In this document: piece after piece, positions 1 to 7,057 of the stretch
How positions within the stretch are numbered: the first letter of the stretch is position 1
How the letters are laid out: every line of letters starts with the position of its first letter
Origin: Lampropedia hyalina DSM 16112
GTDB lineage: Bacteria > Pseudomonadota > Gammaproteobacteria > Burkholderiales > Burkholderiaceae_C
Reading direction: 5' to 3'
DNA: 61,129 nucleotides
NCBI RefSeq assembly: GCF_900129055.1
Contig: NZ_FQUZ01000022.1
Location: forward strand, 1 to 61,129
The notes under the pieces: model-generated
The model's database searches: none
What the model was told of the DNA's origin: nothing
What the model saw: the letters and a program-made list of their open reading frames with translations, nothing else
Position numbers and translations under genes: made by a program

Positions 1-717
1 TCTGGCAACTTTGAACTTGGCTTTTCTTCGTCGGTTCGATCCTTTGGTTTTCTTTGCAAGACGGCGTTGCAGCTTTGCTAGCTTCGCCTGGTTCTTGCGG
101 AACGTATTCGGTGCAGCGACTTTCTCGCCGGTGGAGAGGATGGCGAAGTGAGTCAGGCCCAGATCAATACCTACCTTGCCGGATGCTTCAGGCTTCGCAG
201 CCACGGCATCGTCACAGAGCAGACTGACGAAGTAGCGGCCTGCCGTGTCTTTGGAAACGGTGACGGTGGTGATTTTGGCGGCCTTGGGAATCGGGCGCGA
301 CCAGCGAATGTCCAGCGGAGCATCCATCTTCGCCAGCTTCAAGGCCGAGCCGTTCCATTTGAATGCGCTGGTGGTGTATTCGGCAGACTGCTTTCCGTCC
401 TTGCGCCTGGACTGCGGGTAGCGGGCACGCTTGGCGAAGAAATTGCCAAAAGCGGTTTGCAGATGGCGCAAGGCCTGCTGCACCGGAACGCTGGAGACTT
501 CGTTGAGCCAGACGTATTCGGGCTGCTTTTTCAGGGCAGTCAGGGCCGCAGACGTGGCATGGTAACCGACATGCTCTTGCCGCTGCATCCAGGCATCGGT
601 GCGAAGGCGCAGCATGTGGTTGTAGGCAAAGCGGGCGCAGCCGAACGTGCGGGCAAGTGTCGATGCTTGCTCGGGCGTGGGGTAAAACCGGAATCGGTAG
701 GCGCACTTGATGTCCAC
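1..717 (-). CDS. tnpB: TnpB-type RNA-guided nuclease of an IS200/IS605 (IS1341-like) element, partial
   Basis: The frame is open from base 717 to the left edge (239 codons), so the C-terminal half is missing. I place the start at the GTG at 717, because the product then begins MDIKCAYRFRFYPTPEQ, the usual TnpB/OrfB start, followed by a GCARFAYNH segment. The RuvC-I motif VGIDLGLTH is present with the catalytic Asp at residue 185, followed by an Arg/Lys-rich stretch typical of the family. TnpB proteins are omega-RNA-guided DNA endonucleases that help the element persist. No tnpA is seen between this gene and the element end near 830, so this is a tnpB-only element or one whose tnpA lies elsewhere. 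The remaining catalytic residues, zinc finger and omega-RNA region would lie off the left edge, so activity cannot be judged. Confidence 0.88.
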   Translation of the reverse strand, partial: MDIKCAYRFRFYPTPEQASTLARTFGCARFAYNHMLRLRTDAWMQRQEHVGYHATSAALTALKKQPEYVWLNEVSSVPVQQALRHLQTAFGNFFAKRARYPQSRRKDGKQSAEYTTSAFKWNGSALKLAKMDAPLDIRWSRPIPKAAKITTVTVSKDTAGRYFVSLLCDDAVAAKPEASGKVGIDLGLTHFAILSTGEKVAAPNTFRKNQAKLAKLQRRLAKKTKGSNRRRKAKFKVAR

Positions 718-830
718 TTGCCCATTATTCACTTGAAAGATAGCAATTACAGAAAGGAAGCGAGAGAGGGGCACTCTGCGAGTGCCGCGCTATCCCTGCC
801 CGGCATGAAGGCCGGGGTTCTCGCGCAATC
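1..830 (-). mobile_element. IS200/IS605-superfamily element, one end visible
   Basis: The element consists of tnpB plus about 110 bp of noncoding end sequence. Two hairpins lie in this end: GGCACT (770-775) pairs with AGTGCC (781-786), and CCCGGC (799-804) pairs with GCCGGG (811-816). Subterminal hairpins are what this superfamily uses instead of terminal inverted repeats. The exact junction cannot be fixed without an empty site; it lies between 817 and the MFS start codon at 833. Confidence 0.6.
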
Positions 831-832
831 GG

Positions 833-2062
833 ATGAACCATTCCGCATCGGAGCCACGGCAGCAGTCCGTTGGTTTCAGAACCGTGGCCTCTCTGGCCTT
901 GATTACCGTGCTGGGGCCATCCGCCATCGATATGTACCTCGCTTCCATGCCCCGCATGGCGCAAGACCTGGGCACAAGCTATGCCAGCCTGCAACTGACA
1001 CTGACCGTATTCCTGCTGGCCATGGGGCTGGGACAACTCCTGTTTGGCCCGGTGGTGAATGCTTTCGGACGCAGGCGGCCCCTGCTGGCGGGTTTGCTGC
1101 TGTATGTACTGGCTTCCCTGGGGACGTTTTTAGCCCCGTCGATCGATGCCATGCTGTGGGCGCGTTTTGTACAGGGGCTGTCGGCCGCGCTGATTCTGGT
1201 CGTGGCAATGAGCACGGTGCGTGACGTGGCCAGCGGGGTGCAGGCCACCCGACTGTTTGCCCTGTTGGTCACCATTCAGGGCGTGGCCCCCATTCTGGCC
1301 CCGGCCGTGGGTGGCATCATCAATGAACAGTGGGGCTGGCGACCGGTGATGCTGGTGCTGGCCTTGCTGGGGACGCTGGCACTGCTCAATTCGGCACGGA
1401 ATCTGCCGGAAACCCTGGAGCCAGCCCAGCGCATTGCCCTGCGCCCTGCCAGCATCATGCGGATTTATTTTCGTATTCTGCTCGATCGCCATTTTGGGGT
1501 ACCGGCACTGGCCTTGTCGGCGGTGTTCTTCTTCCTGTTTGCCTACATCGGCGGTGCGGCCTATGTGTATCAGGTCTCCTATGGCCTGCGTTCCGACTGG
1601 TTCGGGCTGCTGTTCGGAGCAACCGGCGTGGCCATTTTGCTCGGGGCGATGGCCAGCAGCAAAATGGCAAACCACATGGGCGTTGGGCGGATTGCGGTAC
1701 TGGCGGTGGGCATCATGCTGGCGGGTGTGTTGCTGGCTCTGGCGGGCACGGCCTTCGGTGCCGGTCTTTATGGCATAGTGCCGGGCATGTTCGTGGCAGT
1801 GCTGGGGCTGGGCATGGCTGAACCCGCCATCATGTCGATGGCGATGGCCTCGCAGACGCGCGCCCTTGGCTCTACCTCGGCCTTGCTGGGAGCGGGCACG
1901 CATGTGTTCGGGTCTGCCGCCACGCCGCTGGCAGGTGGGCTGTCCGAAGCGAGTGCCCTGTCATGGCTGTGGGGGCTGCTGGTGATTGCGTTATTGGCCC
2001 TGGCATTGGCTGTGTGGAGTGCCAGAGGTGTGAGAGGCCATGCGGTTGGCCTGTCGCATTGA
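833..2062 (+). CDS. MFS multidrug efflux transporter, Bcr/CflA family
   Basis: This is a 409-residue inner-membrane protein of the drug:proton antiporter 12-helix type. Helix 1 carries the GPSAIDMYLASMP segment characteristic of Bcr/CflA proteins, and the loop between helices 2 and 3 has an MFS motif A (GPVVNAFGRRRPLLAG). Length matches E. coli Bcr (about 400). The product appears intact even though an IS end lies within about 15 bp of the ATG. There is no convincing Shine-Dalgarno sequence, so translation or transcription may now depend on the IS end. The TetR gene 64 bp downstream on the same strand is the likely local regulator. The substrate cannot be told from sequence. Confidence 0.88.
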   Translation: MNHSASEPRQQSVGFRTVASLALITVLGPSAIDMYLASMPRMAQDLGTSYASLQLTLTVFLLAMGLGQLLFGPVVNAFGRRRPLLAGLLLYVLASLGTFLAPSIDAMLWARFVQGLSAALILVVAMSTVRDVASGVQATRLFALLVTIQGVAPILAPAVGGIINEQWGWRPVMLVLALLGTLALLNSARNLPETLEPAQRIALRPASIMRIYFRILLDRHFGVPALALSAVFFFLFAYIGGAAYVYQVSYGLRSDWFGLLFGATGVAILLGAMASSKMANHMGVGRIAVLAVGIMLAGVLLALAGTAFGAGLYGIVPGMFVAVLGLGMAEPAIMSMAMASQTRALGSTSALLGAGTHVFGSAATPLAGGLSEASALSWLWGLLVIALLALALAVWSARGVRGHAVGLSH

Positions 2063-2126
2063 TGGCCGGGTCGGCACTGCGTCCACGATTGTTCATTCTC
2101 TTGCTTACCCGAAAAGATTCCCTCTC

Positions 2127-2777
2127 ATGAACCACCGATCTCCCTCTGCTGAACGCATCTGCACGGCTGCACTGGAGCATTTCGCCCAGCGTGGCTATGA
2201 CGGTGCATCCCTCAGCGAAGTGGCGGAAGCCGTCGGTATCCGCAAGGCCTCGCTGTATGCGCACTTCAAGAACAAGGACGCGCTGTTTCTGGAAGCACTG
2301 GCCGATGCCGTCGCCGTGGAATGGCAATTCGCACTCGATTGCTTTGCCGCCACCGAGACACCATCGCCAGAACCGCTGTCATCAGAGCAGCATGGGCCAG
2401 AACGTGCCATTCCGGGCCATGCCTACTGCGCGGCATTGCTGGAGCGGTATGCCCAGTCGGTGCATCTGCGCTTTCTGCTGCGCACGGCCTATGGCCCGCC
2501 GCTGGCACTCAAGCCCTTGATTGGCCAGCATTACGAGCCGTTCATTGCAAATATCGGGGAGTTGTTTGCACAGAGCGTCTCGCAACAATGGCTTGTGACT
2601 CCGCTGGATGCGGCCCAGACTCGCCAGTACGCACTGGCCTATGGCGGCATCGTGGAAAGCCTGTACGTTGAGTTGATCTATGCCGGTGGAACCCTGCTCG
2701 ATGCCCGCCGCCAGGCACTGTGGGCACTGATGGAAGACTCGCTGCGATGGCTGGGCCAGCGCAGGCAAGGGCAATAA
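2127..2777 (+). CDS. TetR/AcrR family transcriptional regulator
   Basis: The 216-residue product has an N-terminal TetR helix-turn-helix at about residues 28-50 (SLSEVAEAVGIRKASLYAHF) and a variable ligand-binding C-terminal half. The start at 2127 is chosen because MNHRSPSAERIC puts the HTH at the usual distance from the N-terminus; an upstream in-frame extension overlaps the MFS gene and looks non-coding. It follows the efflux gene on the same strand, so it probably represses that gene in response to an exported compound. That role is inferred from position only. Confidence 0.85.
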   Translation: MNHRSPSAERICTAALEHFAQRGYDGASLSEVAEAVGIRKASLYAHFKNKDALFLEALADAVAVEWQFALDCFAATETPSPEPLSSEQHGPERAIPGHAYCAALLERYAQSVHLRFLLRTAYGPPLALKPLIGQHYEPFIANIGELFAQSVSQQWLVTPLDAAQTRQYALAYGGIVESLYVELIYAGGTLLDARRQALWALMEDSLRWLGQRRQGQ

Positions 2778-2804
2778 CGTCGCTGATGGCGGCAATGCCT
2801 TGCG

Positions 2805-3281
2805 TCAATACCCGTACCCATCGGCCATGAAGGCCGCCTGAAGCCACACGGGTATGGTCTGGGAGCTGCTGCCGTCGAGCAATACGGCATCGAAGCGGCA
2901 GGGTGCCTGCGCGTACTGTGGATGCCGCAGCAGAAAGTGCCGCGCGGCCAGCATAATGCGCTGCTGTTTGCGGGCATCGATGCTGGCGGCCGCGCCGCCG
3001 AAGTTCCGGTGGCCACGCTGACGCACTTCCACGAAGACCAGTGTGCCGTCGGGGGCTGTGAGCACCAGATCGATTTCCCCGCCGCCGCGCCCCGGTGTCC
3101 GATAATTGCGCGTCACCAGCGTCAGCCCCTGCCGTTGCAGGAACTCCAGTGCCCGCTGTTCTGCCGCCGCGCCCCGTGCGGTGGTGGTGGCCGGTGCAGC
3201 CGCACGGCCAGTCGGCCTGGCGGTGTCGGGCGTATCGGTCGTGCCGCTGTCTGTCTTGAAGAAACGGGTCAGGAACTTCAT
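2805..3281 (-). CDS. yraN: YraN/UPF0102 family endonuclease-like protein
   Basis: The 158-residue protein has the UPF0102 core: a GAAAEQRALEFLQRQG helix, then RNYRTPGRGGGEIDLV and the VFVEVRQR strand, which together form a restriction-endonuclease-like fold with the E-x-D and E-x-V signature. Biological function is not settled in the family. The start is ambiguous: ATG at 3281 leaves the gene just clear of the divergent rsmI start (3284), whereas ATG at 3299 would overlap rsmI by 16 bp. The protein is typically encoded beside rsmI, as here. The N-terminal 35 residues are Thr/Ala/Pro-rich and poorly conserved. Confidence 0.85.
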   Translation of the reverse strand: MKFLTRFFKTDSGTTDTPDTARPTGRAAAPATTTARGAAAEQRALEFLQRQGLTLVTRNYRTPGRGGGEIDLVLTAPDGTLVFVEVRQRGHRNFGGAAASIDARKQQRIMLAARHFLLRHPQYAQAPCRFDAVLLDGSSSQTIPVWLQAAFMADGYGY

Positions 3282-3283
3282 CC

Positions 3284-4216
3284 ATGTCATCCTTTGCAAA
3301 AGCCCTGGCGGCTGCCCACGAGGCAGCGGCGGGTCAGCATTTCCCCCCAGCCTGCCTGTACATGGTGGCCACTCCCATCGGCAATCTGGCCGACATCAGC
3401 CTGCGCGCCCTGCATGTGCTGGCCCTGGCCGACCGCATTGCCTGCGAGGACACGCGCCACACGCAGCAATTATTGCGCAGCTATGGCATCGACAAGTCGC
3501 CTGCCCAGTGGCTGGCCGTACACCAGCACAACGAACGCGAAGGGGCGCAGAAAGTGATTGCCCATTTGCGCAACGGCGAGCGCGTGGCCTATGTCAGCGA
3601 TGCGGGCACGCCCGGCATCAGCGATCCCGGAGCCATTCTGGCGCAGGAGGTGCAGGCTGCGCAATGCCGCATCATGCCCTTGCCTGGGGCCAGTAGCGTG
3701 GTCACGGCCCTGAGTGCAGCGGCCTTGCCGGTGGTGGCGGGCACGGCATCGCAGGGCTTTGTGTTTGTCGGCTTCTTGCCCAGCAAGGCCAAAGGGCGCG
3801 AAGCGGCATTGGCACAGTTGCAGCATGAGCCGCGCACCGTGGTGTTGCTGGAGGCCCCGCACCGCATCGTGGAGCTGGCGCGCGCGCTGGCGGTGCTGGG
3901 TGAGCGTGAAGTGACGCTGGCACGCGAACTGACCAAGCAGTTCGAGCAGATCCAGACCCTGCCAGCCCATGCCGTGCAGCACTGGCTGGAGGCCGACCCG
4001 GTGCGGGCCAAGGGCGAGTTTGTGGTGCTGCTGCATCCCCTGCCGGGAGACGCATCGGCGCAGGATGCGGAAGTCGAAAAGGCACGGCAGATGCTGCAAC
4101 TGCTGCTGGACGAAGGGCTGGGCGTGAAATCCGCCGTGCGCGTGGCCGCCAGCCTCAGTGGCTTGCCACGCAACGCGCTCTACGCCGAGGCACTGGGATT
4201 GCAGAAAACCGGGTGA
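3284..4216 (+). CDS. rsmI: 16S rRNA (cytidine1402-2'-O)-methyltransferase
   Basis: The 310-residue product is a tetrapyrrole-methylase-fold SAM enzyme that methylates the ribose of C1402 in 16S rRNA. Diagnostic segments are MVATPIGNLADISLRAL, CEDTRHT, SDAGTPGISDPG and PLPGASSVVTALSAAALP, in the usual order. Length is within a few residues of family members. It is divergent from yraN with essentially no intergenic space, so the two promoters must lie inside each other's coding sequence or 5' ends. It converges on dgkA downstream. Confidence 0.96.
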   Translation: MSSFAKALAAAHEAAAGQHFPPACLYMVATPIGNLADISLRALHVLALADRIACEDTRHTQQLLRSYGIDKSPAQWLAVHQHNEREGAQKVIAHLRNGERVAYVSDAGTPGISDPGAILAQEVQAAQCRIMPLPGASSVVTALSAAALPVVAGTASQGFVFVGFLPSKAKGREAALAQLQHEPRTVVLLEAPHRIVELARALAVLGEREVTLARELTKQFEQIQTLPAHAVQHWLEADPVRAKGEFVVLLHPLPGDASAQDAEVEKARQMLQLLLDEGLGVKSAVRVAASLSGLPRNALYAEALGLQKTG

Positions 4217-4252
4217 ACCGGCGCAAGTGGCTGGGGCACCGCGCCCAGGGCT

Positions 4253-4645
4253 TCATTTCAGCAATATCACGCCCCACACCGCGCTCACCATCAACAGTGC
4301 CACGGTCTGTGCGGCACTGCCCATGTCCTTGGCGTTCTTGGACAGCGGATGGTGGTCGAGTGAAATACGGTCCACCACGGCCTCTATGGCAGAGTTGAGC
4401 AGCTCCACCAGCAGACTGATGAAGCATACCGCCAGCATCAGGGCACGCTCTCCCTGACTGATGTTCATGACAAATGTCGCAATGATGAGCACACCATGCA
4501 GAACCAGCAATTGCCGAAATGCCGCTTCGTTGCGCACTGCCGCCAGAAAGCCATCGCGTGAGTAAATCAGAGTATGGAAGATGCGGGCCAGTCCGGTTTT
4601 GCCGTGGGGATATTTACCGGTTTCCGTCGGCATGGGGGATTGCAT
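4253..4645 (-). CDS. dgkA: Diacylglycerol kinase
   Basis: This is a 130-residue integral membrane enzyme that phosphorylates diacylglycerol to phosphatidic acid. The family signature is clear: ELLNSAIEAVVDR with the catalytic Glu, then a variable turn and LSKNAKDMGSAAQ, followed by the last membrane helix. The ATG at 4645 is chosen over longer in-frame starts because AGGAG lies 8 nt upstream and the product then has the E. coli DgkA length (about 122). It lies on the same strand as the kinase and response regulator, 375 bp downstream of the kinase. Its likely role here is to recycle the diacylglycerol left when EptA uses phosphatidylethanolamine. Confidence 0.94.
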   Translation of the reverse strand: MQSPMPTETGKYPHGKTGLARIFHTLIYSRDGFLAAVRNEAAFRQLLVLHGVLIIATFVMNISQGERALMLAVCFISLLVELLNSAIEAVVDRISLDHHPLSKNAKDMGSAAQTVALLMVSAVWGVILLK

Positions 4646-5020
4646 GGTGTTTCTCCTGAAGAAGTCAAACTTCAGGGAGTATGGAAAAACGCATGTCAGG
4701 AAATTGTCAAGGCCGCTTGTGGCGATAGGCAAACGACAAACTGAACCTGCTGCATTTGCCAACCGCATGTACCCTTGCCATTCCGGCCTGGATGGCGTGC
4801 CGTTGGCCTGCGGTTCCAGACGGATGCAGAAGTCGTCCACATGCAAGTATTCCGGGCTATGCATAATGCTGTTCACTTAAGCTGCGTCATTCTGGGCTTG
4901 ACCCGGAATCCAGTGGCGACTTGTCAAAAGACACCTTGTTTTTCAACAGGATACGTTGTCACTGGATTCCCGCCTTCGCGGGAATGACGGGTAATTTTTC
5001 TTAATTGAACAGTATTGGGG
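4646..5020. other. 375-bp intergenic region between sensor kinase and dgkA
   Basis: No gene is seen. The half nearest the kinase is filled by a 144-bp inverted-repeat element (4869-5012). The remaining 220 bp before dgkA hold its Shine-Dalgarno sequence and presumably a promoter, which I could not place with confidence. Confidence 0.6.
4869..5012. repeat. Inverted-repeat (MITE/dRS3-like) element, copy 1
   Basis: The outer ends CTGTTCACTTAA (4869-4880) and TTAATTGAACAG (5001-5012) are inverted repeats matching at 11 of 12 positions. Inside are arms that begin CGTCATTC and end CCAGTG (4885-4915), and the mirror image ending GAATGACG (to 4989). The right arm contains ATTCCCGCCTTCGCGGGAAT, which fits the ATTCCC-N8-GGGAAT pattern of the Neisseria dRS3 repeat. 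The core between the arms (about 4916-4960, including ACACCTTGTTT) is shared with the element at 48582-48686. It starts 8 bp beyond the sensor-kinase stop codon. Confidence 0.75.
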
Positions 5021-6256
5021 CTATGCAGCGCGGTGCATGTGCAGCGTAAAGCGGCAGCCCTGGTCTGAACTTTCCACTTCCATGCGCCAGCCCAGATGTT
5101 CCACAATGCGCTGCACGATGGACAGGCCCAGCCCTTCGCCGCTGCTGCGCGTGCCGGCCTGAAAGCGTTGGAACTGCTGTGGGTCAATGCTGGGCGGCAG
5201 CCCTGGCCCGGTGTCTGCAATCACCAGCGTCGTATTGTGCAAGGCAATGCGCACTTCGCCCTGATCGGTGTACTGGCAAGCGTTGCGCAACAGATTCCAG
5301 ACCACACTGCGCGCCAGCTCGGCATGGGTGTGGACATGGATGTCCTGTGGCGCATCCAGCACCAGCTCCACCGGTTTTCTGGCCAGATACGGCTGGCAGC
5401 GCGCCAGACATTCCTCCAGCAGCGGGAGCAAGGAGGTATCGGTTTTGGGCAGCGTCTGCGGGTCGCGCGAGAGCAGCAGCAGGCAGGCCAACTGGCGTTG
5501 CATTTCCTGCGTGGTGCGCACAATCCGCTCGCCGCTTTGGGCCAGATGGCTGTCGGCAGGCAACTGGTACACGATGGTTTCTGCCGCACCAGCGATGACC
5601 GCCAGCGGTGTGCGCAATTCGTGGCTGGCATCGCCCACAAAGCACTGCTCGCGTTGCAGGAACTGCTCCAGCTCGTTGCTGTGCTGTGAAAAGGCGCGGG
5701 CCAGTACGCCCATCTCGTCACTCGCTGCTTGAAATGGGAATGGCTTTTCCTTGCGTGCAACGGCGTTGGCCAGCCGCGTGATCGGGGCGATGACGCGCGC
5801 CGAGGTGAGCCGCCCGATCCAGAACGCACACAGGATGCACAGCACCATGATGAGTAGCGTGAAGCCTTCGATGATGCGCTCCAGATACTCGAAGTATTCG
5901 CCGTCCTGCAGGAAGTAATAACGCTGGTCGTTGAGGTCGAACACCAGCAGGTTCCACTCTTCACCCAGGCCATCGACATCATGAAAGCCCAGTGGGTACT
6001 GGCGCAGCTTGTCGGGCACGGTCAAGGCATCGTAAAACTTTCGCCCTTCGGGCACGACCAGCGGTTGGCCTTGCTTGAGCGTGGCTTCCAGCCACTGCGT
6101 TTCATTGCGCATGCTCTCGGCAAAAACGTACTCTTCGATCCACTCGTAGGCAATGTGCACGGCCGCGCCCACAAACAGCATGACCACGGTCATCAACAGC
6201 ACAAACGAAACGGTGATGCGCGTTTTGAGCGTCATCTGTGAGCGGATGAATTTCAT
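5021..6256 (-). CDS. Two-component sensor histidine kinase, ColS/PmrB-like
   Basis: The 411-residue inner-membrane kinase has two membrane helices (about 12-35 and 131-150) bracketing a 95-residue periplasmic sensor. It then has a HAMP-like linker, the phospho-acceptor box FVGDASHELRTPL with His212, the N box NLLRNACQY (about 321-329), the DTGPGLPP box and GEGLGLSI. Acidic E-x-x-E motifs sit at the start (EWIE, 38-41) and end (EYFE, 120-123) of the periplasmic part; such motifs bind Fe3+ or Zn2+ in ColS and PmrB of other bacteria. It lies 15 bp downstream of its response regulator and opposite eptA. Calling it ColS-like rests on this context and the regulator, not on a search. Confidence 0.9.
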   Translation of the reverse strand: MKFIRSQMTLKTRITVSFVLLMTVVMLFVGAAVHIAYEWIEEYVFAESMRNETQWLEATLKQGQPLVVPEGRKFYDALTVPDKLRQYPLGFHDVDGLGEEWNLLVFDLNDQRYYFLQDGEYFEYLERIIEGFTLLIMVLCILCAFWIGRLTSARVIAPITRLANAVARKEKPFPFQAASDEMGVLARAFSQHSNELEQFLQREQCFVGDASHELRTPLAVIAGAAETIVYQLPADSHLAQSGERIVRTTQEMQRQLACLLLLSRDPQTLPKTDTSLLPLLEECLARCQPYLARKPVELVLDAPQDIHVHTHAELARSVVWNLLRNACQYTDQGEVRIALHNTTLVIADTGPGLPPSIDPQQFQRFQAGTRSSGEGLGLSIVQRIVEHLGWRMEVESSDQGCRFTLHMHRAA

Positions 6257-6271
6257 GTCTGGAGCTTTTCG

Positions 6272-6979
6272 CTACTTCTGGGCCTGCTCGGTCACTGGCA
6301 GCGCAACTCCGCGCAGACGCAAACCGATGCCATGCACCGTTTCAATCAGCGCAGATGGGAAATGCTTGTCCACCTGCTGGCGCAGATCGTGGATGTGGGT
6401 GCGCAAGGCACCGCCTTCCGGTGGCTCGTCGCCCCAGATCAGGTATTCCATTTCCTGTTTCTTGACCACGGCTGGCGCGGCGCGCACCAGACACAGCAGC
6501 AGCTTGTGCGTGGTGGGCGTGAGGCCGATGGGCTGGCCCTGCCGCCATGCCTGTGGCGCACGGGTATCCACCTGTAGGTCTGCCCATGCCAGCGTGCCCT
6601 CTACCTGCCTGCCCTGGGCGCGGCGCACCAGTGCCTTGATGCGTGCGTCCAGCTCCTTGAGGGAAAAGGGCTTCACCAGGTAATCATCGGCACCCAGCTC
6701 AAAACCCTGCACGCGGTCTTCCACCGGGTCGCGGGCGGTCAGCATCAGTACCGGCACGGCGTTCTGGAACTCCTGGCGCAGCTTGCGGCACAGCGTCATG
6801 CCGTCCAGGCGCGGCAGCATCAAATCCAGCACGATGGCATCGTAATCATTCTGCGTGGCCATGCGCAATCCCGTCGCGCCGTCGCGTGCGTCGTCCAGCA
6901 CATAGCCCAGCGGCTCGAAAAAGCCGTACAGGTTGGCCACCAGATCGGGGTTGTCTTCAATGATGAGCAGGCGTGTCAT
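6272..6979 (-). CDS. OmpR-family response regulator, ColR/PmrA-like
   Basis: The 235-residue product has a receiver domain (phospho-acceptor Asp52 in LDLMLPRLDG, Lys103 in YLVKPF) and a C-terminal winged-helix DNA-binding domain (LTPTTHKLLLCLV ... LRTHIHDLRQQVDKHF). The ATG at 6979 is chosen because it starts directly with MTRLLIIEDN; longer frames run into eptA. Together with the kinase behind it, it is divergent from eptA across about 78 bp, so it probably controls eptA and itself from this gap. It resembles ColR of Pseudomonas in its receiver domain (family-level recollection, not computed). Confidence 0.92.
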   Translation of the reverse strand: MTRLLIIEDNPDLVANLYGFFEPLGYVLDDARDGATGLRMATQNDYDAIVLDLMLPRLDGMTLCRKLRQEFQNAVPVLMLTARDPVEDRVQGFELGADDYLVKPFSLKELDARIKALVRRAQGRQVEGTLAWADLQVDTRAPQAWRQGQPIGLTPTTHKLLLCLVRAAPAVVKKQEMEYLIWGDEPPEGGALRTHIHDLRQQVDKHFPSALIETVHGIGLRLRGVALPVTEQAQK

Positions 6980-7057
6980 AGGCGATTTGCATCTTAACAA
7001 CTTCCTGACACGCGCTTTTTGATACTGCGCGCACTTTTCATTGTCTGGAGATTGCGC
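6980..7057. promoter_or_regulatory. Divergent control region between response regulator and eptA
   Basis: A 78-bp gap separates the start codons of the response regulator (minus) and eptA (plus). It is AT-richer than its surroundings around 6985-7050. I could not identify a clear tandem binding repeat for the regulator. The case for control here rests on geometry only. Confidence 0.4.

Noticed and set aside
212-706. 164-codon ATG-initiated open frame across tnpB
   Set aside because: It is out of frame with the TnpB protein; the real frame uses a GTG start at 717 and shows the family motifs.
2542-3285. 247-codon minus-strand frame overlapping the TetR and yraN genes
   Set aside because: It is another frame of yraN with Pro/Arg/His-rich composition typical of GC-rich shadow frames; no family features.
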